Notes under the pieces: generated by a model
Told to the model about the DNA's origin: nothing
The model's database searches: none
What the model saw: the letters and a program-made list of their open reading frames with translations, nothing else
Shown here: positions 9,047 through 17,839 of the stretch, piece after piece
Position numbering within the stretch: the stretch's first letter is position 1
Layout: each line of letters starts with the position of its first letter
Source of the DNA: Piscinibacter sp943370595
GTDB taxonomy: Bacteria; Pseudomonadota; Gammaproteobacteria; Burkholderiales; Burkholderiaceae_C
Assembly (NCBI GenBank): GCA_943370595.1
Contig: CALRRO020000002.1
Span: 124,001-188,000, forward strand
Direction: 5' to 3'
Length of the DNA: 64,000 nt
Position numbers and translations under genes: made by a program

Positions 9047-9622
9047 TCAGGCCTGACTGGCCTGCAGCCCGTTGACGTAGACCAGCCGGCCGCTGCCGGG
9101 GTCCACCACGTAGCTGAGCACCTGGCGCCGGTTCCTGCCGGCACCGGGTGGCAGCAGCGAGATGTGCACCCAGCCCGAGTTGGGCCCTTTGCGCGGGTCG
9201 TAGCACTCGCAGATGATCTGGTCGAACTCGGGCAGCGTCGTGCTCGCCCACGCGGCCAGCTCCAGCGTCGGCTTGGCGACGATCTCGACGTCGCAGGCGC
9301 GCCCTTCCGCGTGCTGGCTGGTCGAGATCCAGCTCGACGGCTTGGCCTTCAGCGCGCGCTCCAGCGCCTGCGAGCGGAACACACTGTTCGGCGTGAAGCT
9401 GCCGAAGGCCTCGCGGATCGGGTCGAGCACCTCGCGCGCGAGGTGTACCGCGCTGCGCAGCACCGCGTCGTCGGCGATGCGGTTGTCGATGCGCTGGCGG
9501 TCGGCCAGCTCGCTGACGCTGAGCTCGTAGAGCTTGAAGTGCTTCGCCACGCGGTCCTGCGGATCGGTCTCGGCGATGCGCAGTTCGCTCAGCGCGACGG
9601 TGGAGAGGTCTCGGCCTGCCAT
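9047..9622 (-). CDS. Small M15-family metallopeptidase, apparently cytosolic
   Basis: A 191-residue protein has the M15 zinc site: His104 and Asp111 in SQHAEGRACD and His153 in SGWVHISL. M15 enzymes cut D-Ala peptide bonds of cell-wall peptides; many phage endolysins and D,D-carboxypeptidases belong here. No signal peptide is visible, so the protein stays in the cytoplasm unless released by lysis. The ATG at 9622 has an AAGGA ribosome site. It lies 20 bases after the stop of the giant CHAT-hydrolase gene on the same strand, so it is probably the last gene of that unit. Confidence 0.82.
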   Translation of the reverse strand: MAGRDLSTVALSELRIAETDPQDRVAKHFKLYELSVSELADRQRIDNRIADDAVLRSAVHLAREVLDPIREAFGSFTPNSVFRSQALERALKAKPSSWISTSQHAEGRACDVEIVAKPTLELAAWASTTLPEFDQIICECYDPRKGPNSGWVHISLLPPGAGRNRRQVLSYVVDPGSGRLVYVNGLQASQA

Positions 9623-9642
9623 GGCGGTCCTTCGTGTCGGGT

Positions 9643-12600
9643 TCACATGGCTCGCCGCAGGCTGGCGAGGGTCTCGCGCACGGCGGCGGGCCAGGGGGCA
9701 GCCTTGTCGGCGGTCAGCTCGATCAGGAAGTCGACATGCTCCTGGATCGAGGCGATCTCGCGCGGGCTGGCGCCGCGTGCGAAGGCGGCGCTGTACAGCT
9801 CGCCGGCGGTTCGGCCCAGGGCTTCGTGGTCGGCCTTCGGGTCGTCGGCGGCCAGCAACAGCCGCAGCAGCTGCAGGTCGCCCAGCCCGGTGGCCAGCCA
9901 CAGCTGCGGCGACTCGTCGGCCTGCCGCTGGGTGCTGGCGATCTGCCGCTCGCACTGCGCGGCCAGCGCGCCGAGCCACTGGCCCGCCGCGCGCTCGGGG
10001 TCGAGCCGCCGCAGCAGCAGGCAGGCCACCGCCCAGTTGTTGAAGCCGTAGACATCGTCATCGTCGTCCAGGTCGTGCGCCGTCCGGTAGTACTGCGCCA
10101 TGTTGAGCAACGCCTCGACGCGCGCGCGGCCGGTCTGCACCCAGGCCAGGCGCTTGCAGGCGCTGCCCAGCAGCACCAGGCGCTCGTAGGTCGGGGCCCG
10201 GGTGTTGATGACGTCGAGCTGGTAGAGCGCCGCCTCGATGCGCTCGGCCAGCGCCGCACGGCGCGCCTGCAGGGCCGGGTCGTCGGCCGCGGCGGCGTCG
10301 GCATGCAGGCGCGACCACTCCTGCGACGCCAGCCGCACCTGGTAGTTGGCGAACTGCTCGGCCGCACGCACCGGGCAGTCGCCGGTGCCGGCGCGCAGTG
10401 CACGGTCCAGCCACTCGACCGATTCCTCGAACAGCCGGCCTTCGCCATAGGCGAAGCCGATCGCGGCGCAGACGTCGGCGCGCTGCAGCCAGCTGCCCTG
10501 GCCCGCGGCTCTTGCCGCGTCGGGCACGCGGGCCACCAGCGCATCGATGTCGGCGCGCAGCCGGATTGCCGCGGCGGCTTCGTCGGTGTCGTGGCGGCGG
10601 CTGCGCATGCGCGTGGCCTCGGTCAGGTTGCGCAGCTCGGTGACCAGTTCGGTCGGCGCAAAGAAGGCCGGCGGCGCCGGCCGGTCGATGCCAACGTTGT
10701 CGCGCACCAGCCGGAAGCCCGGGTCGCCATAGCACTGGTAGGCACCCCAGGTGTTGACGCCGGGGTGGGCGCTCCAGGTGGCCAGCCGAGCGCGGTGCAC
10801 CGCGTCGCCGAAGGTCGCGCCGGCGAGCAGGCGCGAATAGAAGGCTTCGGCGAAGGTCAGCGCGGCGGCGTCGTCCACCGCCCAGCCGGCGCAGACCACC
10901 GCGCGCACGCCCATGCGGATGAACTCGACGCCCAGGTTGGCCGCCAGCTTGTTGAACTGCGCGCTGCCGCCGCCGGTCTTGCCGAGGTGGCAGCAGTTGA
11001 TGAACACCAGCTCGGGCACATGGCGCATCTGCTTCACGTCGCCCGGCGTCAGGAAGGTGTCGCGCCCGATCACCATGCCCGACACGGTCTTGCGCCGCGG
11101 CTGCGGCACGGCCATACGCCCGTCGGGCAGCTCGACAGGCGTGACGGCGGCGGTGCGTGCGTCGGCATCGCTGGTCTCGGTCACGTCGAACTCGTGCTCG
11201 CCGTGGCCGGCCAGGTGCAGCACGCGCCAGGCGCGTGAGTGCAGCCCGTCGACGATCTCCGAGGCTTGCGCGTCGATCGCCTCGCCGGCCAAGTAGCCGG
11301 CACGCGCGAACAGCTCGCGCACACGCTCGGCCTCGCGGCGCGCACCGGGCAGGTCGGAGAAAGTGTTCCAGCCGGCCAGGTCCGGGTTGCCGACGATGAA
11401 GGCGGTGTTCTCGAAGGCATGCAGCGGGTCGATGCGGAACTCGCTGGTCTTGAGCTGGCGCACGATGCCGCCGACCACCGCGGGCGGCCGGCCGAGGTGG
11501 CTCCAGCGGTCTTCCAGCAGCTCCCAGGGGAAACGCGCCGAAGCCTCGTCGAGCAGCAGCACGATGTCGCGCTGGTCCGGCGAGCTCTGCTTGAGCCGGT
11601 GCGGCAGCAGCATCTCGAACAGCGTCTTCGAGACCTCGCTGCTCGCCGCGGCGCTGCCGCAGGCCTGGGCGATGAAGCGGTCGGCCATGCGCAGCTGGCC
11701 GTCGGCGAGCTCCTCCTCGGCACGCGCCCGGTCGGCGGTGGTGACGAAGCGCAGCCGGTCGGCCTTGCGGTCCTCGGTCACCTCGATGCGCTGCCACCAC
11801 GACTGGTCGGCATCGAAGCGGCTGCGCTGGCGGCGGCCCTCGCCCTCGAGCACGGTCGACTCCTTCCACAGCAGCCGCGAGCCGAGCTCGGCGCCTTCGA
11901 CCAGCGTCGCCAGTTCCTTGGCCGCGCTGATCGCCAGGTCTTCATACAGCTCGATGAACTCGACGTGGTCGATCAGCACCTGCTGGTCGAGCTTGGCGTC
12001 CTCGAGCTTGCGGTTGGCGGCGAGCGCGCCGCGCAGAAGCGCCTCCATCGAGTCGCGCACCTGCAGGCTGCCGGCGCCGGTGCCGACCAGCAGGCAGCTC
12101 ACCGCGGCACTCAGCCGGCCGGTCGAGGTGGCCGAGCCGCGCTCGGTCGCGGCACGCGTCTGCAGGCGCAGCGCGTACTCGAGCAGCGCGTCGCGTGCAC
12201 CGGTCTCGAGCCGGCTCGGCGAGAGATCGCCGACCTGGCCGAGGCCGACCACCAGCGCGCCCATCGGCTGACGCCGCGGGTCGTCGTTGAAGAACACCGC
12301 GTGGGTGCCGTGCGGGCCGGGGTAGAGCCCGAGGTCGCGGCGGCGCGACAGCGGGCCCTGCGGCTGCTCGCCCTTCATCTGCCGGTCGAGCGCGTCCTCG
12401 GCGCTGACGATGGTGTCGCCCGCGTAGTGGCCGACCAGCACCGGATGCCGCGCGTAGCGCAGGTCGCCATGGCGGATGCTGACGCGCAACTGCGCCGAGC
12501 GCACCGCCGCGACGCCGCGCTTGCGCGGCCGCCCGCCGCCGAAGCCGAGGCCGCGCATGGTGGCGGCGTCGGGCAGGTCGTCGGCCACCGGCAGCGGCGG

Positions 12601-15312
12601 CAGCACGAAGAGCTCCTCCTCCGCGCCGGCCGCCCGCGCACGGCCCGGCGGCGTGGTCAGCAGCTGATCGGTCTTGCCGGTGGTCAGCAGGTCGACGTAG
12701 CCGCGGAAGATGCGCCGGTCGTCGGTGTTGCTGCACAGCTGGTCGTGGCCGGTGTCGGGCGCGTAGTAGACCGGCACGTCGGGCAGCCGGCCGGAGGCCC
12801 AGCTGACCGTGCCGTCGCCCTCGCGCGTGGCGATGAAGCGCAGCTCGCGGCGAGCCGAGCCGAACTCGTCGGGCGTGACCTCGTGGCCGACCACCGTGGC
12901 CGGCTGGCAGCCAGCGACGTAGATCATGCGGCCGTTTTCGGGAGGCGTGGCGCGCAGCAGCTTCCAGGTCGCGCTGGCCTGGCGCAGCACGGCGTCCTCG
13001 ACCAGCGGGAAGCCGGCGCCGAGCTCGCTCTTGAGCTGTTTCCAGGCCGCCAGCTGACCCCACGGGCTCGACTCGTCGAAGGGCAGCAGCTCGGCCAGAC
13101 CGGGGTAGCGGCGCACGATGTCGACGATGCCGTGGCTGCCACGGGTGAAGTCCAGCAAGGTCAGCTTGGCCTGCGTCGGGTTGGTGCCGGTCAGCCAGCG
13201 CACTGCCTCGTGCGAGCCGAAGTTGGGCGTGCCCAGCATCAGCAGCTTGCTGCCGGGCAGCGCGCTCATGCGCCGCCAGGCCTGCGCACCGGCGCCGCCG
13301 TCGGCGATCATCGCGCGCGACACCAGGCCGCCCATCGAGTGCGCGACCAGGTGGATCGGCTGGCGCGTGCGCTCGGCCTCGGGCAGCAGGCCCTCGAGGC
13401 GCAGCGCGAGCTGCTGTGCCGCCTCGCGCACCGAGCGCCGCCAGTCGTAGGGGAAGATCTCGACGCGGTGGGTGCGCGTCAGGTGCTCGATCAGCGGGCC
13501 GTAGAAGTCGTCGAGCAGGTCGGTCGGGCGCACGTCGGGCTGGTCGATGCCGATGTCGCCGAGGCCGCCCTTCATCAGTGCGAAGTACTCGAGCCAGATG
13601 CCGCGGTCGCGCGCCGACATCGCACTGCCCATGGTGCCGGGCACCACCACCGCGATCGGCCGCGGCGTGGTCACCGAGCGGCTCGCGCGCACCGCCGACC
13701 GCCAGCGCGGCTCCTCGTGCGGTGCTTCCGCCAGCGACAGGAAACCGGCGTCGCCGCCATCCTCGCGCGCCAGCGCGTCGCCCAGCCACTCGATCGACTT
13801 GCGGTTGGTGAAGTAGCGGAAGTGGTTGACCTGGTCGCCTTCGTCGCGGCGGAAGCGCGCCGCGCCGCCGGCGCGTGCGATGCCGCCGAGCATCGAACCG
13901 GTATTGACGACGAGGTCGTGGTCGCTGGCGTAGAACCAGTCGAGCGCGAGGATCTTCAGCTGCCCGAACAGGCCCTTGCCCTGCACGTCGCCGCAGATCA
14001 CGCTGAGGTCGGCGGTGGTAGTGAGCTGCGGCAGGTGCAGCATGCGGGTCAGCGCCGAGCCGGGCATCATCGCCTCGATGCCCGGCAGCGTGCGCGGGTC
14101 GGTGCGCTGCTTCAGCACGGTGAGCAGGAAGTCGGCGCCGCCGCCGATCAGGCCGTCGCCGGTGAGGAAGTTGATGACCGACAGCCAGCGGTCGAGCCGG
14201 CCCGAGGCCAGCGTGGTGCCACGCGCCGGGCAGGCCACGCGCACGAAGCGCTGCACCTGGATGCGCCGCTCGTCGAGAACCTTCAGCAGCTCGGCCAGTG
14301 CCTCGCGGTCCTTCGTGTAGGCGGCGTCGCGTTCCTGCGCGTCCTTGCCGTCGAGCTCGCCGAGGCCGAGCTGCTCGGCCACCGTGCGGTCGGCCGCGAA
14401 CAGCTGGCCGAGCAGCTCGCTGCGCAGCGGGTCGTCGGCCTTGTTGCGCCCGCCCAGGCACATCAGCTCGCCGACCAGGCCACCGCGCGAGTGCGACACC
14501 AGGTGCAGCTGCGCGCCCACCGGCAGCTGCTTCGCCAGCTCCAGTGCGTTGTCGATCGGGCTGCGCGTCAGCGTGCGGTGCTCGAAGGCATAGGCCTGGT
14601 CGCCGTAGCGGCGCTGCAGCGCGCCGCGCAGCGCGGTCGCGGCCTGGCCGCCCTCGTCGTTGGTGCCCGACCACAGCGCCGCGAAGCTGCCCGTCACGCT
14701 GGACATGGTGCCGTGCAGGAACACCAGCACCGGCTGACCGGCGGCCACCGTCTTCGGGCCGGCACCGTCGGCGATGCGCGTCAGCGCCGGCTCTGCGCCG
14801 AGCGAGACGCGGAACAGCCCCGGCGTCGTGCCCTCGGGCAGCTTCAGCTGGCGCAGCTCGAACTTGTCGCCGATCACCCGCGCCGAGGTCGCCGCGACCT
14901 TGACGCCGAAGAACTCCAGCACCTTGATGCCCAGGCCGACCACGCCGCGGTCGGCCGACACGCCGGCGTCGTCACGCACGCTGCCCAGGCGCGGCGCGGT
15001 GTCGATCTCCCATGCGGCTGCTTCACCGCTGCGCGAGGCAGCCTGGCGCCCGCGGTCGCGCAGCAGGTCGTCGGCGCGCATCCACAGCTTGATGCCGTTC
15101 TCATACTCGACGCATACCGCGTCGTCGGCCGCCACGTCGACCAGCGCGGCAGCGCCCGCCGCATCCCGCGCGGCGCCGCCGACGCGCAGCCGCCGCGCCG
15201 AGGACACCGTGACGTCGCCATCCTTCATGACCAGCGCCTGCGCGCTGCCCTCCTCGACGGCACGCAGCGTGATCGTGCCTTGCGCCGGGGTCCTGGACTT
15301 GCTGGTGGCCAT
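9643..15312 (-). CDS. Giant multidomain protein: two alpha/beta-hydrolases, CHAT caspase-like protease, C-terminal TPR-like region
   Basis: This 1889-residue protein has no signal peptide. A first alpha/beta-hydrolase (about 190-420) has VLVFLHGT and nucleophile Ser275 in SHSRGG. A second, LCAT/lipase-like hydrolase (about 560-880) has VVVPGTMGS and Ser659 in AHSMGG. A middle region (about 900-1230) is unrecognised. A CHAT domain (about 1240-1525) has His1370 in LAGHGE and Cys1441 in INCCHLG, the dyad of caspase-like CHAT proteases. The last 360 residues look helical and TPR-like, with ERLVLLGSACKRLA recalling the TRAFs-binding region of other CHAT proteins. A clean AAGGAG ribosome site precedes the ATG. 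It lies between a SLOG-like gene and an M15 peptidase gene. A conflict or cell-suicide effector is inferred, not shown. Confidence 0.85.
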   Translation of the reverse strand: MATSKSRTPAQGTITLRAVEEGSAQALVMKDGDVTVSSARRLRVGGAARDAAGAAALVDVAADDAVCVEYENGIKLWMRADDLLRDRGRQAASRSGEAAAWEIDTAPRLGSVRDDAGVSADRGVVGLGIKVLEFFGVKVAATSARVIGDKFELRQLKLPEGTTPGLFRVSLGAEPALTRIADGAGPKTVAAGQPVLVFLHGTMSSVTGSFAALWSGTNDEGGQAATALRGALQRRYGDQAYAFEHRTLTRSPIDNALELAKQLPVGAQLHLVSHSRGGLVGELMCLGGRNKADDPLRSELLGQLFAADRTVAEQLGLGELDGKDAQERDAAYTKDREALAELLKVLDERRIQVQRFVRVACPARGTTLASGRLDRWLSVINFLTGDGLIGGGADFLLTVLKQRTDPRTLPGIEAMMPGSALTRMLHLPQLTTTADLSVICGDVQGKGLFGQLKILALDWFYASDHDLVVNTGSMLGGIARAGGAARFRRDEGDQVNHFRYFTNRKSIEWLGDALAREDGGDAGFLSLAEAPHEEPRWRSAVRASRSVTTPRPIAVVVPGTMGSAMSARDRGIWLEYFALMKGGLGDIGIDQPDVRPTDLLDDFYGPLIEHLTRTHRVEIFPYDWRRSVREAAQQLALRLEGLLPEAERTRQPIHLVAHSMGGLVSRAMIADGGAGAQAWRRMSALPGSKLLMLGTPNFGSHEAVRWLTGTNPTQAKLTLLDFTRGSHGIVDIVRRYPGLAELLPFDESSPWGQLAAWKQLKSELGAGFPLVEDAVLRQASATWKLLRATPPENGRMIYVAGCQPATVVGHEVTPDEFGSARRELRFIATREGDGTVSWASGRLPDVPVYYAPDTGHDQLCSNTDDRRIFRGYVDLLTTGKTDQLLTTPPGRARAAGAEEELFVLPPLPVADDLPDAATMRGLGFGGGRPRKRGVAAVRSAQLRVSIRHGDLRYARHPVLVGHYAGDTIVSAEDALDRQMKGEQPQGPLSRRRDLGLYPGPHGTHAVFFNDDPRRQPMGALVVGLGQVGDLSPSRLETGARDALLEYALRLQTRAATERGSATSTGRLSAAVSCLLVGTGAGSLQVRDSMEALLRGALAANRKLEDAKLDQQVLIDHVEFIELYEDLAISAAKELATLVEGAELGSRLLWKESTVLEGEGRRQRSRFDADQSWWQRIEVTEDRKADRLRFVTTADRARAEEELADGQLRMADRFIAQACGSAAASSEVSKTLFEMLLPHRLKQSSPDQRDIVLLLDEASARFPWELLEDRWSHLGRPPAVVGGIVRQLKTSEFRIDPLHAFENTAFIVGNPDLAGWNTFSDLPGARREAERVRELFARAGYLAGEAIDAQASEIVDGLHSRAWRVLHLAGHGEHEFDVTETSDADARTAAVTPVELPDGRMAVPQPRRKTVSGMVIGRDTFLTPGDVKQMRHVPELVFINCCHLGKTGGGSAQFNKLAANLGVEFIRMGVRAVVCAGWAVDDAAALTFAEAFYSRLLAGATFGDAVHRARLATWSAHPGVNTWGAYQCYGDPGFRLVRDNVGIDRPAPPAFFAPTELVTELRNLTEATRMRSRRHDTDEAAAAIRLRADIDALVARVPDAARAAGQGSWLQRADVCAAIGFAYGEGRLFEESVEWLDRALRAGTGDCPVRAAEQFANYQVRLASQEWSRLHADAAAADDPALQARRAALAERIEAALYQLDVINTRAPTYERLVLLGSACKRLAWVQTGRARVEALLNMAQYYRTAHDLDDDDDVYGFNNWAVACLLLRRLDPERAAGQWLGALAAQCERQIASTQRQADESPQLWLATGLGDLQLLRLLLAADDPKADHEALGRTAGELYSAAFARGASPREIASIQEHVDFLIELTADKAAPWPAAVRETLASLRRAM

Positions 15313-15383
15313 GCTCGCTCCTTGCGGGGAGCCGATGACAGCACCGAAGCGCGTGCCGGGTCAACCCCCAGTGGAACGAGGCC

Positions 15384-15977
15384 TCAGAGGCTGTGCGTGT
15401 CGATCCAGATCGACTCGCCGTGACGCCGGCGCACCTCGTCGACCATGTGATGCGTGCCGCCCGGCCCGTCGCCGCCGGCACCATCCCAGAGGGTGATGAA
15501 GCGCAGTCGCTGCGCGCCGTGCGCGAGCGCGCTGTCGAGCAGCCAGCTGTTGGCACGTTCGAACGGGTCGGTGCCGGGCGGCAGCGGGCCGAGCACCGCG
15601 TCGGCCTGCAGGGGCCGCAGCGTCAGCCGGGCCTTCACCGCGAGATAGCGGTCACGCCAGGCGGCGCCATCGACGCAGGGCAGGATCGACTGCGCGATGA
15701 ACTCGTCTTCGGGCAGCGGCAGCAGCAGTTGCAGGGGCACGCCGCGCGCCAGGCAGGCCTCGGCAAAGAGCAGGTCGCCACCGGCCGCGCCTTGCGTGAT
15801 CGCGAGGTCGGCCGGGCCGGCATCGAGCCGCTCGAGCTCGGCAGCGATGCGCCGCGCTGCGGCACCGACCTTCTCGGCCGGGAAGCGCGCTTGCGCGCGG
15901 TCCGGCGCGTCGACCAGGTGGCCCGAGAACAACAGCACCTGACGTGGCGGCAGCAGCGGCGTTGCGGTCCGTGTCAT
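15384..15977 (-). CDS. SLOG-like (LOG/DprA/YspA-fold) nucleotide-sensor protein
   Basis: A 197-residue cytosolic protein begins with a beta strand, VLLFSGH, and has the loop TQGAAGGDLLFAEACLARG at about 61-79. This matches the Gly-rich phosphate-binding turn plus helix of SLOG/YspA-type Rossmann domains, followed by LLLPLPEDEF. SLOG domains are proposed to bind nucleotides or NAD-derived signals and often sit next to effector genes in bacterial conflict systems. It starts the minus-strand unit, 71 bases before the CHAT-hydrolase gene. The ribosome site is weak. The SLOG assignment is by motif and context. Confidence 0.65.
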   Translation of the reverse strand: MTRTATPLLPPRQVLLFSGHLVDAPDRAQARFPAEKVGAAARRIAAELERLDAGPADLAITQGAAGGDLLFAEACLARGVPLQLLLPLPEDEFIAQSILPCVDGAAWRDRYLAVKARLTLRPLQADAVLGPLPPGTDPFERANSWLLDSALAHGAQRLRFITLWDGAGGDGPGGTHHMVDEVRRRHGESIWIDTHSL

Positions 15978-16102
15978 GGTTTACGAGCAGCATAACGTGC
16001 CGCTGCGCGCCAAGGGGTTGCGCGACCCCCGTGCAGCGTCGAGACTGCACGCTCTGTCCGATTCGCGTCGAGGCGACGCGCCCCCTCGAAAGGAGTTTCC
16101 CG

Positions 16103-16636
16103 ATGGTCCGCAGCTTGATCGCCCCGCTCACCCTGGTTGCCCTGGCCGCCCTCGCGGCCGGATGCGCGACGACGTCCCGGCCGCTGAACGATGGCGAAAT
16201 CGCCATCCCGGCCGACTACAAGAGCTGGCCCAAGTTCCTCTCTGCCATCCAGCGGCCGGACGCCAAGCAGGTGCGCGAGATCTACATGAACCCGGCGGCC
16301 TCGTCGGCCACCTCGGCCGCCGGCTTCGGCAACGGCACGGTGTTCGTGATGGAGAACTATGCGGCGCTGGAAACCACCGACGGCAAGCTGGCCACCGGCA
16401 GCGACGGCAAGCTGATCAAGGCCGACCTGCTGCGCGTGTTCGTGATGGGCAAGGGCGCCGGCTGGGGCCAGGCCGCCCCCGAACCGCTGCGCAACGGCAA
16501 CTGGATCTATGCGAGCTACCTGGCCAACGGCCAGAAGGGCCCGGAGGACACGGCGACCTGCCGCGCCTGCCACCTGCCGCTGGCCAACAAGGACTTCGTG
16601 CACCGCTACGACGAACACTTCGCACAGCGCAAGTGA
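16103..16636 (+). CDS. Cytochrome P460-type c-heme lipoprotein
   Basis: A 177-residue lipoprotein has its lipobox Cys at 21 (LAAGC) and one c-type heme site, CRACH, at 153-157 near the C-terminus. The region KSWPKFLSAIQ through YASYLANGQ fits the cytochrome P460 / DUF family of periplasmic heme proteins, some of which oxidise hydroxylamine or detoxify NO. An AAAGGAG ribosome site sets the start. It is divergent from the SLOG-like gene (125 bases apart) and ends three bases before the convergent rlpA stop. The electron partner is unknown. Confidence 0.78.
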   Translation: MVRSLIAPLTLVALAALAAGCATTSRPLNDGEIAIPADYKSWPKFLSAIQRPDAKQVREIYMNPAASSATSAAGFGNGTVFVMENYAALETTDGKLATGSDGKLIKADLLRVFVMGKGAGWGQAAPEPLRNGNWIYASYLANGQKGPEDTATCRACHLPLANKDFVHRYDEHFAQRK

Positions 16637-16639
16637 CAC

Positions 16640-17632
16640 TCACTTGCGCTCGACGATGACGGGCACGAGCTGCAGCGCCTCGCGGATGCGTTCGGCGCCA
16701 TCACGCGCCTCTTCACGGCTCGCATAAGGCCCGGCCTGCAGTCGGAACAGCGGCGTGTCGACGAACACCGCCAGCAGCGGCGACAGCCACTCGAGCTCGT
16801 CGGCGACACGGCGCTGGAAATTCTCGGCGCCGTCGCGCTGGCGGAACGCGCCGAGCTGGATCCAGAAGCCGCGCGGCGCCGTGGCCAGCGGGCGCAGCGC
16901 CGGTCCGTCGGGCTCGGGCGCTGCCGCGAGCGTCGGCAGCGGCGGCGCTTCCAGCGGCGGCGCGATGATGGCAGCCGCGGGGGCGGGCGGCACGGAGGGC
17001 GCTGCAGCCGCCACGGCGGCTGCCGGCTCGGCGCGATCGGGCAGGTCCGGCACCGGGCGGTCGCGCCGCCACGCGCCGCTGCGGATCTCCGCGAAGGTGA
17101 TGCGCTCCAGTTCCACCGGGGCCACGCCGCGCAGCAGGTCGAGCTTGAGCGCGGCGGTGTAGCTGAGGTCGACGATGCGGCCCTTGTGGAACGGGCCGCG
17201 GTCGTTCACCCGAACGATGATCTCGCGGCCGTTGGCCGGGTTGCGGATGCGCGCATAGCTCGGCAGCGGCAGCGTCGGGTGCGCCGCCGTCATCGCGTAC
17301 ATGTCGTAGGTCTCGCCGTTGGCCGTGCGCCGGCCGTGGAACTTCTTGCCATACCAGGAGGCCAGCCCGCGCTCCTTGAAGGCGCGGTCCTGCGTGATCG
17401 GCACGTAGTTCTGGCCGAGCACTTCGTAAGGGCGGTTCGGCCCGCCGCTGCGGATCGGCTCGATGCGCGGTTCGGCATCGGGCACCTCCGACAGGCGCGC
17501 CGGCGGGTTGGCCTCGGGGCCGTCGCGGCCGCCGAGCTTCGGCCCGCTGCCGCAGGCCGCGAGCAACCCGGCCAGCAGCAGCGCAGCGGTGCGGCGCCAG
17601 ACGATCGTGGTGTCGAGGTGGGCGTACTTCAT
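16640..17632 (-). CDS. rlpA: Septal-ring lytic transglycosylase-type lipoprotein RlpA
   Basis: A 330-residue outer-membrane lipoprotein has lipobox LLAAC followed by a linker. The double-psi beta-barrel domain (about 85-175) has ERGLASWYGKKFHGRRTANGE and VRVNDRGPF, the RlpA hallmark. A Pro/Ala-rich spacer leads to a C-terminal SPOR domain (about 250-330) that binds denuded septal glycan strands. RlpA helps daughter-cell separation. I used the ATG at 17632; a GTG directly before it is in frame. There is no mrdB or dacA neighbour here, so it stands alone. Confidence 0.92.
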   Translation of the reverse strand: MKYAHLDTTIVWRRTAALLLAGLLAACGSGPKLGGRDGPEANPPARLSEVPDAEPRIEPIRSGGPNRPYEVLGQNYVPITQDRAFKERGLASWYGKKFHGRRTANGETYDMYAMTAAHPTLPLPSYARIRNPANGREIIVRVNDRGPFHKGRIVDLSYTAALKLDLLRGVAPVELERITFAEIRSGAWRRDRPVPDLPDRAEPAAAVAAAAPSVPPAPAAAIIAPPLEAPPLPTLAAAPEPDGPALRPLATAPRGFWIQLGAFRQRDGAENFQRRVADELEWLSPLLAVFVDTPLFRLQAGPYASREEARDGAERIREALQLVPVIVERK

Positions 17633-17757
17633 CACGTCGGGCCGATGCTATGCGAAGCTGCCAGGACCATGCGTCCTTGGTGCATCGGCCACGCGGTGCG
17701 CACCAGCGCGGACGAAAGCGCACGGGTTTGGCGCGTTCACTCCAACCGATTCAGTTG

Positions 17758-17786
17758 TTGAAGTGTTTGCTCCAAAGGCCTAGGAT
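17758..17786 (+). promoter_or_regulatory. Candidate sigma-70 promoter of the ABC/hydantoinase operon
   Basis: TTGAAG (17758-17763) and TAGGAT (17781-17786) are separated by exactly 17 bases, close to the -35/-10 consensus, and stand out in a locally AT-richer stretch. A start near 17793 would give a leader of about 47 bases with a GGAG ribosome site before the ATG at 17840. Confidence 0.6.
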
Positions 17787-17839
17787 GGCAGCTCCTGCCG
17801 GCATGCCGCATGCCGCCCACCCTTCACTGGAGTCGCCTC

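Noticed and set aside
11239..15423. A 1394-codon open frame on the plus strand across the CHAT-hydrolase gene
   Set aside because: It is antisense to a gene with clear catalytic motifs and a ribosome site. Its translation is rich in Arg, Ala, Gln, Val and His with no motif. Long antisense frames are expected at this GC content.
9047..15977. Prophage lysis cassette because of the M15 peptidase
   Set aside because: No holin, spanin, portal, tail or integrase gene lies nearby, and the main gene is a CHAT-hydrolase.
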